NCBI GenBank assembly: GCA_021836665.1
Contig: JAKBHQ010000198.1
Span: 1 to 9,250 of the forward strand
Direction of reading: 5' to 3'
DNA from: Thermoplasmata archaeon
Lineage (GTDB): Bacteria > Actinomycetota > Acidimicrobiia > Acidimicrobiales > Acidimicrobiaceae
Length of the DNA stretch: 9,250 bases
The position numbers and the translations under genes are program-made. Each line of letters starts with the position of its first letter. Positions within the stretch are counted from its first letter, which is position 1. Positions 1 through 6,275 of the stretch are shown here, in pieces. The notes under the pieces are model-generated. The model did no database searches. It was not told the DNA's origin and saw only the letters and a list, made by a program, of their open reading frames with translations.

Positions 1-58
1 ACCGCCAACTGCTGTCGTATCCACTACTTAGTACACAATAGGTTACTGTACTAACGAT

Positions 59-640
59 ATGGAACTTTGTTTTTGGGTGCAACCTCAAGGAATAGCTTGT
101 AATACCGCCTATCGCTAGTTCCATGATGGGAAGCTGCCGGCCCCAGCCCATAAGGTTGGGGCCCATCTTGGTGGAAGTTCCCGGTAGTGCCTTTTAAGGA
201 CAGAGAGTTGTGTACCCACGGTGTCATCGGCGGATTAGAAGTCCGACCTGGATCGTCAGTTGGTGCGAATCACAAAATGGGCGATCTCGGAGGGAAACTG
301 TCCTCTTTGAAAATCAGTGTCGACAGATTGGTTAGCAAATTTAGATCTGCGCTCAATGGCCACTTACCTCAGTTCTTAGCCTTATGAGCTGGTCCGTCGG
401 TGTCTCGGATCATTGTTGAACACCGAGATCGTTTCGCTCCTTTTTTGTGGAGTATCTAGAGGCGGCACTAGCTGCTCATGGTCGTGAACTCGTCGTAGTT
501 GATCCAGGTGAGTTAGATGATGACCTAGCGCGGGATATGGCTGAGATTTAAACAAGTTTTTCTTATCGGTTTTTGTCTCTGGATCTATGGTAAAGAAGTG
601 GGGCGTAACAGGACTCGTGGGGTGATCGAGGGGATTGTCA
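59..640 (+). pseudogene. Decayed IS607-family serine recombinase (TnpA)
   Basis: A nearly full-length relic (about 194 codons, the usual size of IS607 TnpA) readable across three frames. From ATG 59, frame 2 gives the N-terminal MerR-like helix-turn-helix, with GIACNTAYR-stop-FHDGKLPAPAHK; the stop at residue 20 replaces an expected Trp (TGG to TAG). Frame 1 (about 250-440) gives the resolvase core: VDRLVSKFRSALNG, then HLPQFLAL-stop-AGPSVSR and IIVEHRDRF. A frameshift in the T6 run at 441-446 moves to frame 0, with VEYLEAALAAHGRELVVVD and DDDLARDMAEI-stop-TSF (here Leu TTA has become TAA). The C-terminal YGKEVGRNRTRG tail is back in frame 1. A short stretch after DL (about 279-310) looks deleted. 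IS607 TnpA would catalyse transposition through a serine nucleophile; with at least three internal stops and several frameshifts this copy is dead. The alignment is by eye against remembered family consensus. Confidence 0.85.
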
Positions 641-735
641 CACCATTGGGACTGAGGGATCCCCAAAAGTTGATCAACCTGATATGTAAGTGTTCCTCGG
701 GTTTGTCTTGTTCAGACTAGCAATCCATCCCCTAG

Positions 736-840
736 CGGAATTCGATTAGTGGAAAAGGTGAAAACCGGGGACGGGGAAAGATTCGCCGCCTCGCTTTCCC
801 TGGTAGTTCACGACGTCAGACCCACTATTCCAAGTTTCCA
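736..840 (+). pseudogene. Possible TnpB (IS605 OrfB-type) fragment
   Basis: Frame 1 downstream of the dead tnpA reads RNSISGKGENRGRGK then IRRLAFPGSSRRQTHYSKF. This resembles the basic stretch of IS607/IS605 TnpB proteins, which often have a pattern like NWxxSRxGKRKGRxVGFPxFKSRR. Its place just after tnpA, on the same strand, is where tnpB belongs in an IS607 element. The N-terminal hundred or so residues, the RuvC catalytic residues and the zinc finger are not recognisable, so at most this is a short scrap left by large deletions. The similarity is short and low-complexity (basic, glycine-rich), so chance resemblance is possible. Confidence 0.4.
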
Positions 841-1023
841 AAAATCAACCCATTCTCCCAGCTAGATAAGTTGCAGTTTCTCGTTGGGACACTACAAATG
901 GGTCACAACGGTCTTAAGTCTGCCAAGAGGGTCGCTGATGTCACAGAGGCAGTAGATCTCTTTGTGAACCGGTTCGAAAGCCTCTTACTGCCAATGGGTT
1001 TTGTGAATATATCAATTAAAGAA
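841..1023 (+). other. Stretch with an unexplained open frame
   Basis: Frame 1 stays open from 736 to the TGA at 1033-1035, about 99 codons, without an early start codon (first ATG at 897). Past the TnpB-like part it reads for example GHNGLKSAKRVADVTEAVDL and FVNRFESLLLPMGF, which I do not recognise. There is no convincing ribosome binding site ahead of the ATG at 897. It is most likely decayed coding DNA from the same element or from the gene it interrupted. Confidence 0.3.
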
Positions 1024-1063
1024 GAACCAGGGTGAAGGTTTTCAAGGACCTTCACCCTGGTTC
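1024..1063 (-). terminator. Rho-independent terminator of the cupredoxin lipoprotein gene
   Basis: A 16-bp perfect inverted repeat (1024-1039 pairs with 1048-1063, arm ACCTTCACCCTGGTTC) encloses an 8-nt loop. Read on the minus strand, the stem is followed by TTCTTCTTTAATT, a broken T-rich tract. It lies about 70 nt past the stop codon of the minus-strand gene at 1135-1761. On the plus strand the tail is TTCATTAACT, a poor tract, so termination is expected mainly for minus-strand transcripts. Confidence 0.75.
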
Positions 1064-1134
1064 ATTAACTCTCTAGCTGAAATAGCACCGGGCAACTTGT
1101 GCTATTTGCCACTTGCTGCTCAATCCAGCAAAGT

Positions 1135-1761
1135 CTATTGAACGACCAGGTTGCCCATCATCTGTCCGGACGTCGCCATTACTCCGCTCATTCCGTCAGA
1201 TCCCGATCCGCAAGGTGCAAAGCAGTGCCATACGTAGGTACCGGCCTTGGTGACCTTAAACTGTGCTTCTACCACCACTGTGTTTTTTGGCTGGCCAGTT
1301 ACATCGGCAGTAGCAGCGGGAATTGGCATATTGACGCCCAATTGCGGGATCGTAAAAGTGTGAGCAACATTTGCATTGGGCACTGAGGCGGCCGGTGTTC
1401 CACCGATAGTTTCAGTTCCGCCTACCAGACCTTGTGCATTCGCATATTGCGTGTAGCCAGTAGCCAAAGGAGCTGCGCCGTCATCATAGGAAGTTATGGT
1501 TAGATCGACTATCGAGTTCTTAGGGACGGTAAGATTTCCAGGTGAGTAAATGGGGTTACCTGGACTTTTGATCATTCCACCCGTCAGGATCGTCATATAC
1601 TCGTGAATCACTGTTGGAGCCGGAGCAGCAGTCGTTGCAGTAGTAGCACTCGCAGTAGAACCGGAGCTTCCACAGGCCGCCAAAACAAATCCACCTGTGC
1701 CAATCGCGAGTCCGGCAAGTACCGCTTTATTGGTACGCCCCTTTAATGAAAAGCTCTTCAT
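1135..1761 (-). CDS. Cupredoxin-like secreted lipoprotein
   Basis: 208 residues. The N-terminus is a lipoprotein signal peptide: basic residues (K2, K7, R9, K12), a hydrophobic stretch at about 13-29, and a lipobox ending LAAC with C30 as the lipidated cysteine. A Ser/Thr/Ala-rich linker (31-50) precedes a beta-rich domain (about 52-207) that looks like a cupredoxin. The segment at 133-147, AHTFTIPQLGVNMPI, resembles the first-ligand strand of cytochrome oxidase subunit II and related copper proteins (H134). The segment at 176-191, containing YVWHCFAPCG and M191, resembles the second ligand loop, and the end is Met-rich (M191, M195, M201, M202). The expected role is electron transfer or copper binding on the outer face of the membrane. 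The canonical CuA Glu and second His are absent, so the copper site is uncertain. The start is fixed by TAGGAGGA (1769-1776) 7 nt upstream of the ATG. No oxidase or copper-handling gene adjoins it. Confidence 0.8.
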   Translation of the reverse strand: MKSFSLKGRTNKAVLAGLAIGTGGFVLAACGSSGSTASATTATTAAPAPTVIHEYMTILTGGMIKSPGNPIYSPGNLTVPKNSIVDLTITSYDDGAAPLATGYTQYANAQGLVGGTETIGGTPAASVPNANVAHTFTIPQLGVNMPIPAATADVTGQPKNTVVVEAQFKVTKAGTYVWHCFAPCGSGSDGMSGVMATSGQMMGNLVVQ

Positions 1762-1768
1762 TTCTTTG

Positions 1769-1775
1769 TCCTCCT
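1769..1775 (-). promoter_or_regulatory. Strong ribosome binding site of the lipoprotein gene
   Basis: AGGAGGA on the minus strand, 7 nt before the ATG whose first base is 1761. It settles the start codon and suggests high translation. Upstream I see only weak promoter candidates (TTGAGA at 1818-1813 and TATCCA at 1797-1792, spacing 15), too poor to annotate. Confidence 0.75.
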
Positions 1776-1776
1776 A

Positions 1777-2309
1777 AGACATACTCCCCAATGGATACCG
1801 ACCTTCTTGCTTTCTCAAACAGGACTCGATCGGCACTTGCAATAATCCGATATTGTTCGCGCTTTTAGGTAGGGACGAAGGGAAGCTGAGAAACAGCGAA
1901 GAGCCATTAAGTTGTCGGAGAAGATCGCTGGAATGAATAGGGCATTTGGTCACGGTTATGCGATGTAAATAAATTCAAGAGTTTTTGCCATGACCACTCT
2001 TCGAGGGTCCTTGCTATAGCAGAATCGCAAAACGCCCTACTTCTCGGTGATTCTTTGACCGCCAGGTTATCGTAGGCATTGGCTACGATCCAAAGCCTTC
2101 GACTCTATACCATTTGTCATCTGGCGAGCTGGCTTGAGCCCACTCTAACCACCCTAAAATAGGGGTCTTCTCGAAGCACTCATGTTTCATTCGCCAACCC
2201 ATATAGAAAATTCGGTTGGAGCCCCTCGGCACCCACTGCCGTTTTTGACAGGGCCATCGCCGTCGAGCGACGGGTGCCAAAGGGATCAACCGTGATCTCC
2301 GACGAAATC
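1777..2309. other. Gene-free stretch
   Basis: No supportable coding region on either strand; the minus-strand open frame at 2083-2316 has no family resemblance and no ribosome binding site that I can see. It should contain the promoter of the lipoprotein gene. A 7-bp inverted repeat, ATCGTAG (2069-2075) and CTACGAT (2083-2089), with a 7-nt spacer is present. The right end (about 2220-2309) may hold heavily decayed N-terminal sequence of the IS1595-like transposase, for example AIAVERRVPKGS around 2250-2290, but this is not firm. Confidence 0.5.
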
Positions 2310-2620
2310 GTGTCAAGCCGGCGTGTATTTCTACTTGGTTACCTCGAGCGTGGGTCGGTAGCGCTCAGCGATGCGCTTGGGTCCTTTCCGTCACAGATGG
2401 AGACGACTTCATATACGGACCAGCCAGACTGACCGCCTCTAATTTACTCGCCCCACTCCCGCCGCCTGGTATGGATAAAGTAGCATCGCCAGCAAAGGAC
2501 CGGCTTATTGGCACCGAGGCAGGTGGAGGCAGAAACCGACCACCTAGGGGTCTATCTCGGCAAGTTCTGCTTCGGTTTCAATCGGTGTACCTAGCAGTAG
2601 TCAAAGATGCCCTACCATTG
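2310..2620 (+). pseudogene. Decayed IS1595-family (ISXO2-like) transposase, C-terminal part
   Basis: Three blocks in two frames match the order of the C-terminal half of ISXO2-like transposases. Frame 0 at about 2358-2460 reads VALSDALGSFPSQMETTSYT-D, then an internal TGA, resembling DASxDALGxFxxxxVEPGTTVxTD, which leads to a catalytic Asp. Frame 2 at 2462-2518 reads PPGMDKVASPAKDRLIGT, resembling LPGVHRVASLxKRWLLGTHQG. Frame 0 at 2538-2585 reads DHLGVYLGKFCFGFNR, resembling the conserved HLxxYLxEFxFRFNRR end. The frame changes and internal stop make it non-functional. The zinc-finger N-terminus and both terminal inverted repeats could not be located, so the element is a fragment. The basis is recalled family consensus, not a search. 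Confidence 0.7.
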
Positions 2621-2980
2621 CGAAATACACAGTTCGCCATCTGGTGAATAATCACCCGTCGTCAAGTAGTGGCAGAGCTGGCCACAAAACAATGACCAAG
2701 GGCTCCGGGCGGAGACTGATTGCGACTGGAGGGCCTTGTGCTTTTTGCCACCGTGACGACCCAGTCTGGCTTTGCCCAAACCCATCTCTTCACATATACA
2801 ATATTTCACATTAGGTTCGCTGCCGCCAGCAGATCCAGCAATCTAACACTCACTGTCACCTGGATCAATATCATGAACTTAGAGCATCATAGTTTCAACT
2901 TTTTTTCAATGAACCCAAGACCGCCGAGGACATTACCCACTAGGTTGACGATCAAAGTTATTATGACCCTGTGGTCCCCC
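2621..2980. other. Gene-free stretch upstream of the DUF169 gene
   Basis: Open frames here (for example plus 2720-3040 and minus 2612-2809) have no recognisable motif and the former overlaps the start of the DUF169 gene. A TTGACG at 2945-2950 could serve as a -35 box, but no -10 box is found at proper spacing. A 5-bp GTGGC/GCCAC repeat around 2670-2686 looks incidental. Confidence 0.4.
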
Positions 2981-2996
2981 AGCGACGGAGTACTGA

Positions 2997-3722
2997 ATGA
3001 TGAACCTGAACCAGCTCAAAGAATTAGCTGCTCGACTTGAAAAAGCATTGCACCTCAGTTCGCCAGCCATAGGGATTGAATTCTCACGCACCATTGAGTC
3101 AAACCTCGACCCATATCCGGCATCGATGCCAGAAGAAAGTTCTGACGGTAGGACGGGCAAAGTCTCAGCGGGTTGTGTCTTTTGGATGAAAGCTACCGCC
3201 GCCTCCTTCACGACCGACCCATCTGACCACCGAAACTGCTCAGTCGGAAGTTTGACTCACGGCATCGTCAACTTCGACGAAGTCGCATCAAACGACGATA
3301 TATCTGAATTGTTATCATCCGGTTGGGTCACGGCTGAAATGGTGCCATTGATCCCGGTGATATCCGAAAGGCCAATGAGCATCAACTACGGTCCACTCCA
3401 CGAGGCATCATTTCTCCCTGACGTAGTATTGATCCGGATTAATGGGCGCCAGCTAATGGTATTAAATGATGCCGTCGCTGATCTTCAAATTGAAGGTAAG
3501 CCGCAGTGCCACATTGTTGCCATGGCAAAAGAGTATGGCAAAGTGGCCGCAAGCGTCGGATGTGCTTTAAGCCGATCCAGAACCGGAATGTCCGTTAACG
3601 AAATGACATGCGCCATTCCCATTGATCGCTTGGAAACAGTAGTTGAGGAGATTGAATCCACTAGCAAGGTCGACTCAGGCGTGGCCAAGTATGCGGCTCA
3701 GGATGCTCGTAGATTTTTGTAA
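2997..3722 (+). CDS. DUF169 family protein
   Basis: 241 residues, the normal length for DUF169 (COG2043), a widespread family without an established function. Family hallmarks in order: an N-terminal helix (2-18), SPAIGIEF (22-29) at the family's PVAVKF position, a Cys-containing segment with GCVFWMKA (59-66) and NCSVGSLTHG (80-89), PDVVLIRINGRQLMVLNDA (141-159), and a C-terminal block with QCHIVAMA (170-177), VGCALSRSR (187-195) and IPIDRLETVVEEIE (207-220). Cysteines at 60, 81, 171, 189 and 205 are candidates for a metal or redox site. It has no signal peptide or membrane segment, so it is probably cytoplasmic. GGAG at 2987-2990, 6 nt before ATG 2997, supports the start; a second ATG follows at once at 3000. 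It stands alone on its strand, with dead transposon DNA upstream, so context gives no functional clue. Confidence 0.8.
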   Translation: MMNLNQLKELAARLEKALHLSSPAIGIEFSRTIESNLDPYPASMPEESSDGRTGKVSAGCVFWMKATAASFTTDPSDHRNCSVGSLTHGIVNFDEVASNDDISELLSSGWVTAEMVPLIPVISERPMSINYGPLHEASFLPDVVLIRINGRQLMVLNDAVADLQIEGKPQCHIVAMAKEYGKVAASVGCALSRSRTGMSVNEMTCAIPIDRLETVVEEIESTSKVDSGVAKYAAQDARRFL

Positions 3723-4021
3723 CTCCTTCGCTGGCTTGGATACATCCGTTCGAAGTTTCTCGTCGTAAAGGCGCACTCTAGCGACCAATGCCCGCCGCGC
3801 ACTCAAGCTAGGGTGGCGCAAAATTAGCAAGTCGACTTACTGCACTGGGTACGCTTAGCTCAAATAAGTCCAGGAAAAGCCTGGCACAACTAACTCCATC
3901 CCCTCGAGCGCTGATTTCCCCGAGACCGGAAGTTCCAACATAGAATTACGTTGTCGCTTTGCTAGAGTTCGATAGAAAATACCCGAAATCAGGCCCTATC
4001 GAAAGCCAGTCAGATTAGCTA

Positions 4022-4071
4022 GCGACCTTACCTACCAGTGCCAATTCGTTGGCACCAGATCGGTTGGTCGC
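4022..4071. repeat. Symmetric nested inverted repeat with TTCG loop
   Basis: An inner perfect stem GTGCCAA (4038-4044) and TTGGCAC (4049-4055) closes on a TTCG loop. An outer perfect stem GCGACC (4022-4027) and GGTCGC (4066-4071) is centred on exactly the same point, with a mostly unpaired 10+10 nt internal loop between. There is no T-run on either side, so it is not an ordinary terminator. It is not a tRNA: there is no T-arm GTTCGA motif or acceptor layout. Function unknown. Confidence 0.6.
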
Positions 4072-4122
4072 ATAGTCACGGCAAAAGTAATACCAGGCAA
4101 CTCCCAACCAAGCGGTGAAACC

Positions 4123-4146
4123 AAAAACCCCGCCACTAGGAGCGGG
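4123..4146 (-). terminator. Weak terminator-like hairpin on the minus strand
   Basis: Read on the minus strand: CCCGC, an 8-nt loop, GCGGG, then G and TTTTT. The stem is only 5 bp but all G-C, and the T-run is in the right place. No minus-strand gene lies to its right, since nfeD is on the plus strand, so there is no obvious transcript for it to end. Chance is likely. Confidence 0.25.
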
Positions 4147-4331
4147 AAGGTTCACAATCAGACACATTCGACCTACCTTCCGTCGAAAGTCGGTGTTCAA
4201 CCTCAAATGGCACTCAATTGCACCTAAGCTCCTGCCACAATTCAGCTTGGACCTGAAGATCCACCTCGCTCTTTATATCTGGTTAAATCCGTCCCGAACT
4301 ATGCTTAGAGTCAAGAGACAAAGGAGGTGCC

Positions 4332-4820
4332 ATGCTCGTTCTAGACGTGGTACTACTGATTGCGACGATAACCGTGATCGCTGTCGGATTGCACCTTGGC
4401 CCCCATGGCTCGATCGTCGGAGGAACCATAGGAACTTTGCTCGCTCTTGGCAGCGTTGCATTAGCCGTCTCCAGCTCCGAGCGGCAGGTTCCCACCCTGA
4501 TGTGGCTCCTGATCGGCTTTGCTCTCGTGATTTCGGTAGCAGCATGGGTCGCTGGGATCTACTTAGTGAGGCACGCTAGGTCCTTGCCATCGATTGCCAA
4601 TCGACTTTCCAGAATCTATGATTCTCAAGGCGTAGTTACGGCTGACCTCGATCCGGTGGGTACGGTTTTAATCGCCGGCGAGTCCTGGACGGCAGAATCG
4701 CAGACAGGGCGAATAACTACGGGATCGAAGGTCTTCGTCACTGACATAGATGGCCTTCGCCTCAAAGTGATACCGGAAGCAACGTCAGGGGCCGAAACAG
4801 GAAGCCCGAAGGAGCTATAG
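4332..4820 (+). CDS. nfeD: NfeD family membrane protein (short form)
   Basis: 162 residues. Three hydrophobic segments (about 1-20, 26-47 and 55-78) anchor it in the membrane. A C-terminal OB-fold-like domain (about 99-148) carries the NfeD pattern GVVTADLDPVGTVLIAGESW followed by GSKVFVTDIDGLRLKV. The ClpP-like serine protease domain of long NfeD proteins is absent, so this is the short type, thought to act as a structural partner of SPFH proteins. AAGGAGGTG (4321-4329) just ahead of ATG 4332 fixes the start and is near-consensus, though the gap of 2-4 nt is tight. The stop codon is 2 bp before the SPFH gene, whose ribosome binding site lies inside the end of nfeD, so the two are an operon and probably translationally coupled. 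Confidence 0.88.
   Translation: MLVLDVVLLIATITVIAVGLHLGPHGSIVGGTIGTLLALGSVALAVSSSERQVPTLMWLLIGFALVISVAAWVAGIYLVRHARSLPSIANRLSRIYDSQGVVTADLDPVGTVLIAGESWTAESQTGRITTGSKVFVTDIDGLRLKVIPEATSGAETGSPKEL
4809..4814 (+). promoter_or_regulatory. Ribosome binding site for the GTG-started SPFH gene
   Basis: AAGGAG lies within the last codons of nfeD, 8 nt before the GTG at 4823. The next in-frame ATG is deep in the protein, so this site decides for a GTG start. It points to translational coupling with nfeD. Confidence 0.7.
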
Positions 4821-4822
4821 CT

Positions 4823-5767
4823 GTGAGCGAAATTCTACTTGGGGTAGCGATACTAATATTGGCCGGTTTGGTGACAACGCTAAGCAAGTCCCTTCGAGTC
4901 GTGCGGGAATACCAAAGGATCGTTCTTTTCAGGCTTGGACGAGCATCCGGTCTGAAAGGGCCCGGCCTGACTTTTGTAAATCCGATTATAGACCGGATCA
5001 GTTGGGTGGATCTTCGAGAACAGTTTTTTGAAATTCCTCACCAGACCGCGATCACCAAGGACAACGCCTCGATTTCAATCGATTTCATAATGTTCTATAA
5101 AGTCTTTGATCCAGTAATGTCGATCGTTCAAGTATCAAACTTCTCCGGCGCCGCACTAAACATAGCAGCCACTACCCTGCGAAGCGTGGTAGGCGACATG
5201 TCGCTGGATGATGTCTTGTCAAAACGCGAAGACATGAATGCGGCTCTAAGGGTTCGGCTCGATGAGGTCACCGAACGATGGGGCGTGAAGGTAACTAACG
5301 TCGAGGTGCGGGAGATAAATCCTCCGCCAGGAGTACTCGAAGCCATGACCAGACAAATGTCGGCCGAACGTACCAGAAGGGCGGTTGTCACAGAATCCGA
5401 AGGTCAAAAGCAGGCCGCTATTACCGTTGCCGAAGGTCAAAAGCAGGCGGTTGTGTTGCAAGCAGAGGCGCAAAAGCAGTCCGCAATACTGGCAGCGGAG
5501 GGCGAACGGACCGCTGCACTGTCCAAAGCACAAGGGCTGGCCTCTGCCCTTGAGACAATAACAGCGTCTGCTCAGTCCGCAGACAATGCTACGATGCTTT
5601 TGCAATACCTAGATGCACTGAAGCAGTTGGCTAATTCGCCATCAACAAAAATCATCCTTCCACTCGAATTGACCGGCCTCATATCTGGCGTAAAAGAGAT
5701 TGCGGACAAGTTCTATGGAGCAATACCTACAAATAGCCAAACCACAGATCCAAAGCCGAAAAATTAA
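4823..5767 (+). CDS. SPFH/Band 7 (stomatin-like) membrane protein
   Basis: 314 residues, typical for bacterial stomatins. An N-terminal membrane anchor (about 3-22) leads into the SPFH domain (about 24-190), with the family's VVREYQRIVLFRLGR, GPGLTFVNPIIDRISWVDLR, and the late GVKVTNVEVREINPP and AMTRQMSAERTRRA blocks. Residues 192-246 are five 11-residue units starting SEGQKQA, AEGQKQA, AEAQKQS, AEGERTA, AQGLASA, forming a long Ala/Gln-rich helix. The tail has LLQYLDALKQLANSP, also usual in the family, then a polar C-terminus. Such proteins oligomerise at the cytoplasmic membrane and are linked to membrane microdomains and protein quality control; the exact role here is inferred from family and from the nfeD partner. 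It ends 13 bp before the stop of the convergent CBS gene, with no terminator visible in the gap. Confidence 0.92.
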   Translation: MSEILLGVAILILAGLVTTLSKSLRVVREYQRIVLFRLGRASGLKGPGLTFVNPIIDRISWVDLREQFFEIPHQTAITKDNASISIDFIMFYKVFDPVMSIVQVSNFSGAALNIAATTLRSVVGDMSLDDVLSKREDMNAALRVRLDEVTERWGVKVTNVEVREINPPPGVLEAMTRQMSAERTRRAVVTESEGQKQAAITVAEGQKQAVVLQAEAQKQSAILAAEGERTAALSKAQGLASALETITASAQSADNATMLLQYLDALKQLANSPSTKIILPLELTGLISGVKEIADKFYGAIPTNSQTTDPKPKN

Positions 5768-5780
5768 ATAGACCCAGCTT

Positions 5781-6275
5781 TCAGTTACCGGAAAGGCAGC
5801 GAAGGATATCTGATCGAGTTACGATGCCGACCACCTTCTTGTTCTCAACTACAGGAAGTACCGATATGCCTTTTTCGTGGAGTTTGGTTGCGGCGTCCTC
5901 TAAAGTGTCGCTCGGAGCCAATACTTCTACGTCCTTAGACATCGCCCCGCCGACGGTGTTTGATGCCGCCTTTTTCATCTCATGATTAAACTTCAGTATT
6001 GAAGGTGGCCAAGCCGTCATTTCGCCAAGAATAGAGATCATTGTCGGAATATGCAGTCTGGAGTTACCAACAAGTAGATCATCATCCGTCAGTATTCCAA
6101 GAAGCTCACCTTCAGCATTGACCACTGGCGCCCCTTTGATATGCTTTGCCATCAGGGTGTTTACTGCAGTTTGTAACTCCTCATCAGGAGAAAGGCAAAT
6201 CACGTCCTTGGTCATGAACTCCCCCACCAATGCACCCCTGTTGGAAGCTTCCATTGTTCTGCCTTCATCCGCCAT
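5781..6275 (-). CDS. Tandem CBS-domain protein
   Basis: 164 residues made almost wholly of two CBS motifs. CBS1 (about 15-69) has VGEFMTKDVICLSPDEEL, then GAPVVNAEGELLGILTDDDL. CBS2 (about 106-160) has VGGAMSKDVEVLAPSDTLED, then GISVLPVVENKKVVGIVTRSD. Such pairs form a Bateman module that binds adenosine nucleotides; the GILTDDD and GIVTRSD ends carry the Asp usually contacting ribose. The insert between them (70-105) is longer than in minimal pairs and includes TMISILGEMTAWP. No catalytic domain is attached, so it is presumably a cytoplasmic sensor or regulatory subunit with an unknown partner. GGAGGT (6285-6280) 4 nt before the ATG supports this start over Met8. Confidence 0.88.
   Translation of the reverse strand: MADEGRTMEASNRGALVGEFMTKDVICLSPDEELQTAVNTLMAKHIKGAPVVNAEGELLGILTDDDLLVGNSRLHIPTMISILGEMTAWPPSILKFNHEMKKAASNTVGGAMSKDVEVLAPSDTLEDAATKLHEKGISVLPVVENKKVVGIVTRSDILRCLSGN

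Larger units (their letters stand above)
3723..4320. other. Gene-free stretch between the DUF169 gene and nfeD
   Basis: About 600 bp without a supportable gene. The minus-strand open frame 4015-4206 (63 codons) resembles nothing I know. Structures seen: CCAGG-AAAAG-CCTGG at 3870-3884, a nested symmetric hairpin at 4022-4071, and a GC hairpin with an adjacent T-run on the minus strand at 4123-4146. The nfeD promoter should lie near the right end; TATGCT at 4300-4305 is a possible -10 box, but no good -35 box stands 16-18 nt before it. Confidence 0.5.

Noticed and set aside
138..163. GGCCCCA/TGGGGCC hairpin
   Set aside because: Falls inside the tnpA relic at Pro/Ala-rich codons and has no T-run; explained by coding sequence.
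382..666. Minus-strand open frame of 94 codons
   Set aside because: It lies antisense over the IS607 TnpA relic, whose plus-strand matches are clear; the translated protein has no recognisable motif.
1099..1386. Plus-strand open frame of 95 codons
   Set aside because: Antisense shadow of the cupredoxin lipoprotein gene, which has a signal peptide, domain and strong ribosome binding site.
2945..2970. Promoter TTGACG plus TTATTATG before the DUF169 gene
   Set aside because: The -10-like sequence is only about 8-11 nt from the -35-like one; spacing is not workable.
4022..4071. tRNA or tRNA-like gene at the nested hairpin
   Set aside because: Only 50 nt, no T-arm consensus, no D-arm or anticodon arm layout; reported only as an inverted repeat.
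4115..4579. Plus-strand open frame of 154 codons overlapping nfeD
   Set aside because: Arg-rich out-of-frame translation of nfeD; the nfeD frame has membrane segments, an OB-fold and its own ribosome binding site.
5246..5605. Minus-strand open frame of 119 codons
   Set aside because: Cys/Leu-rich shadow of the SPFH gene and its repeats.
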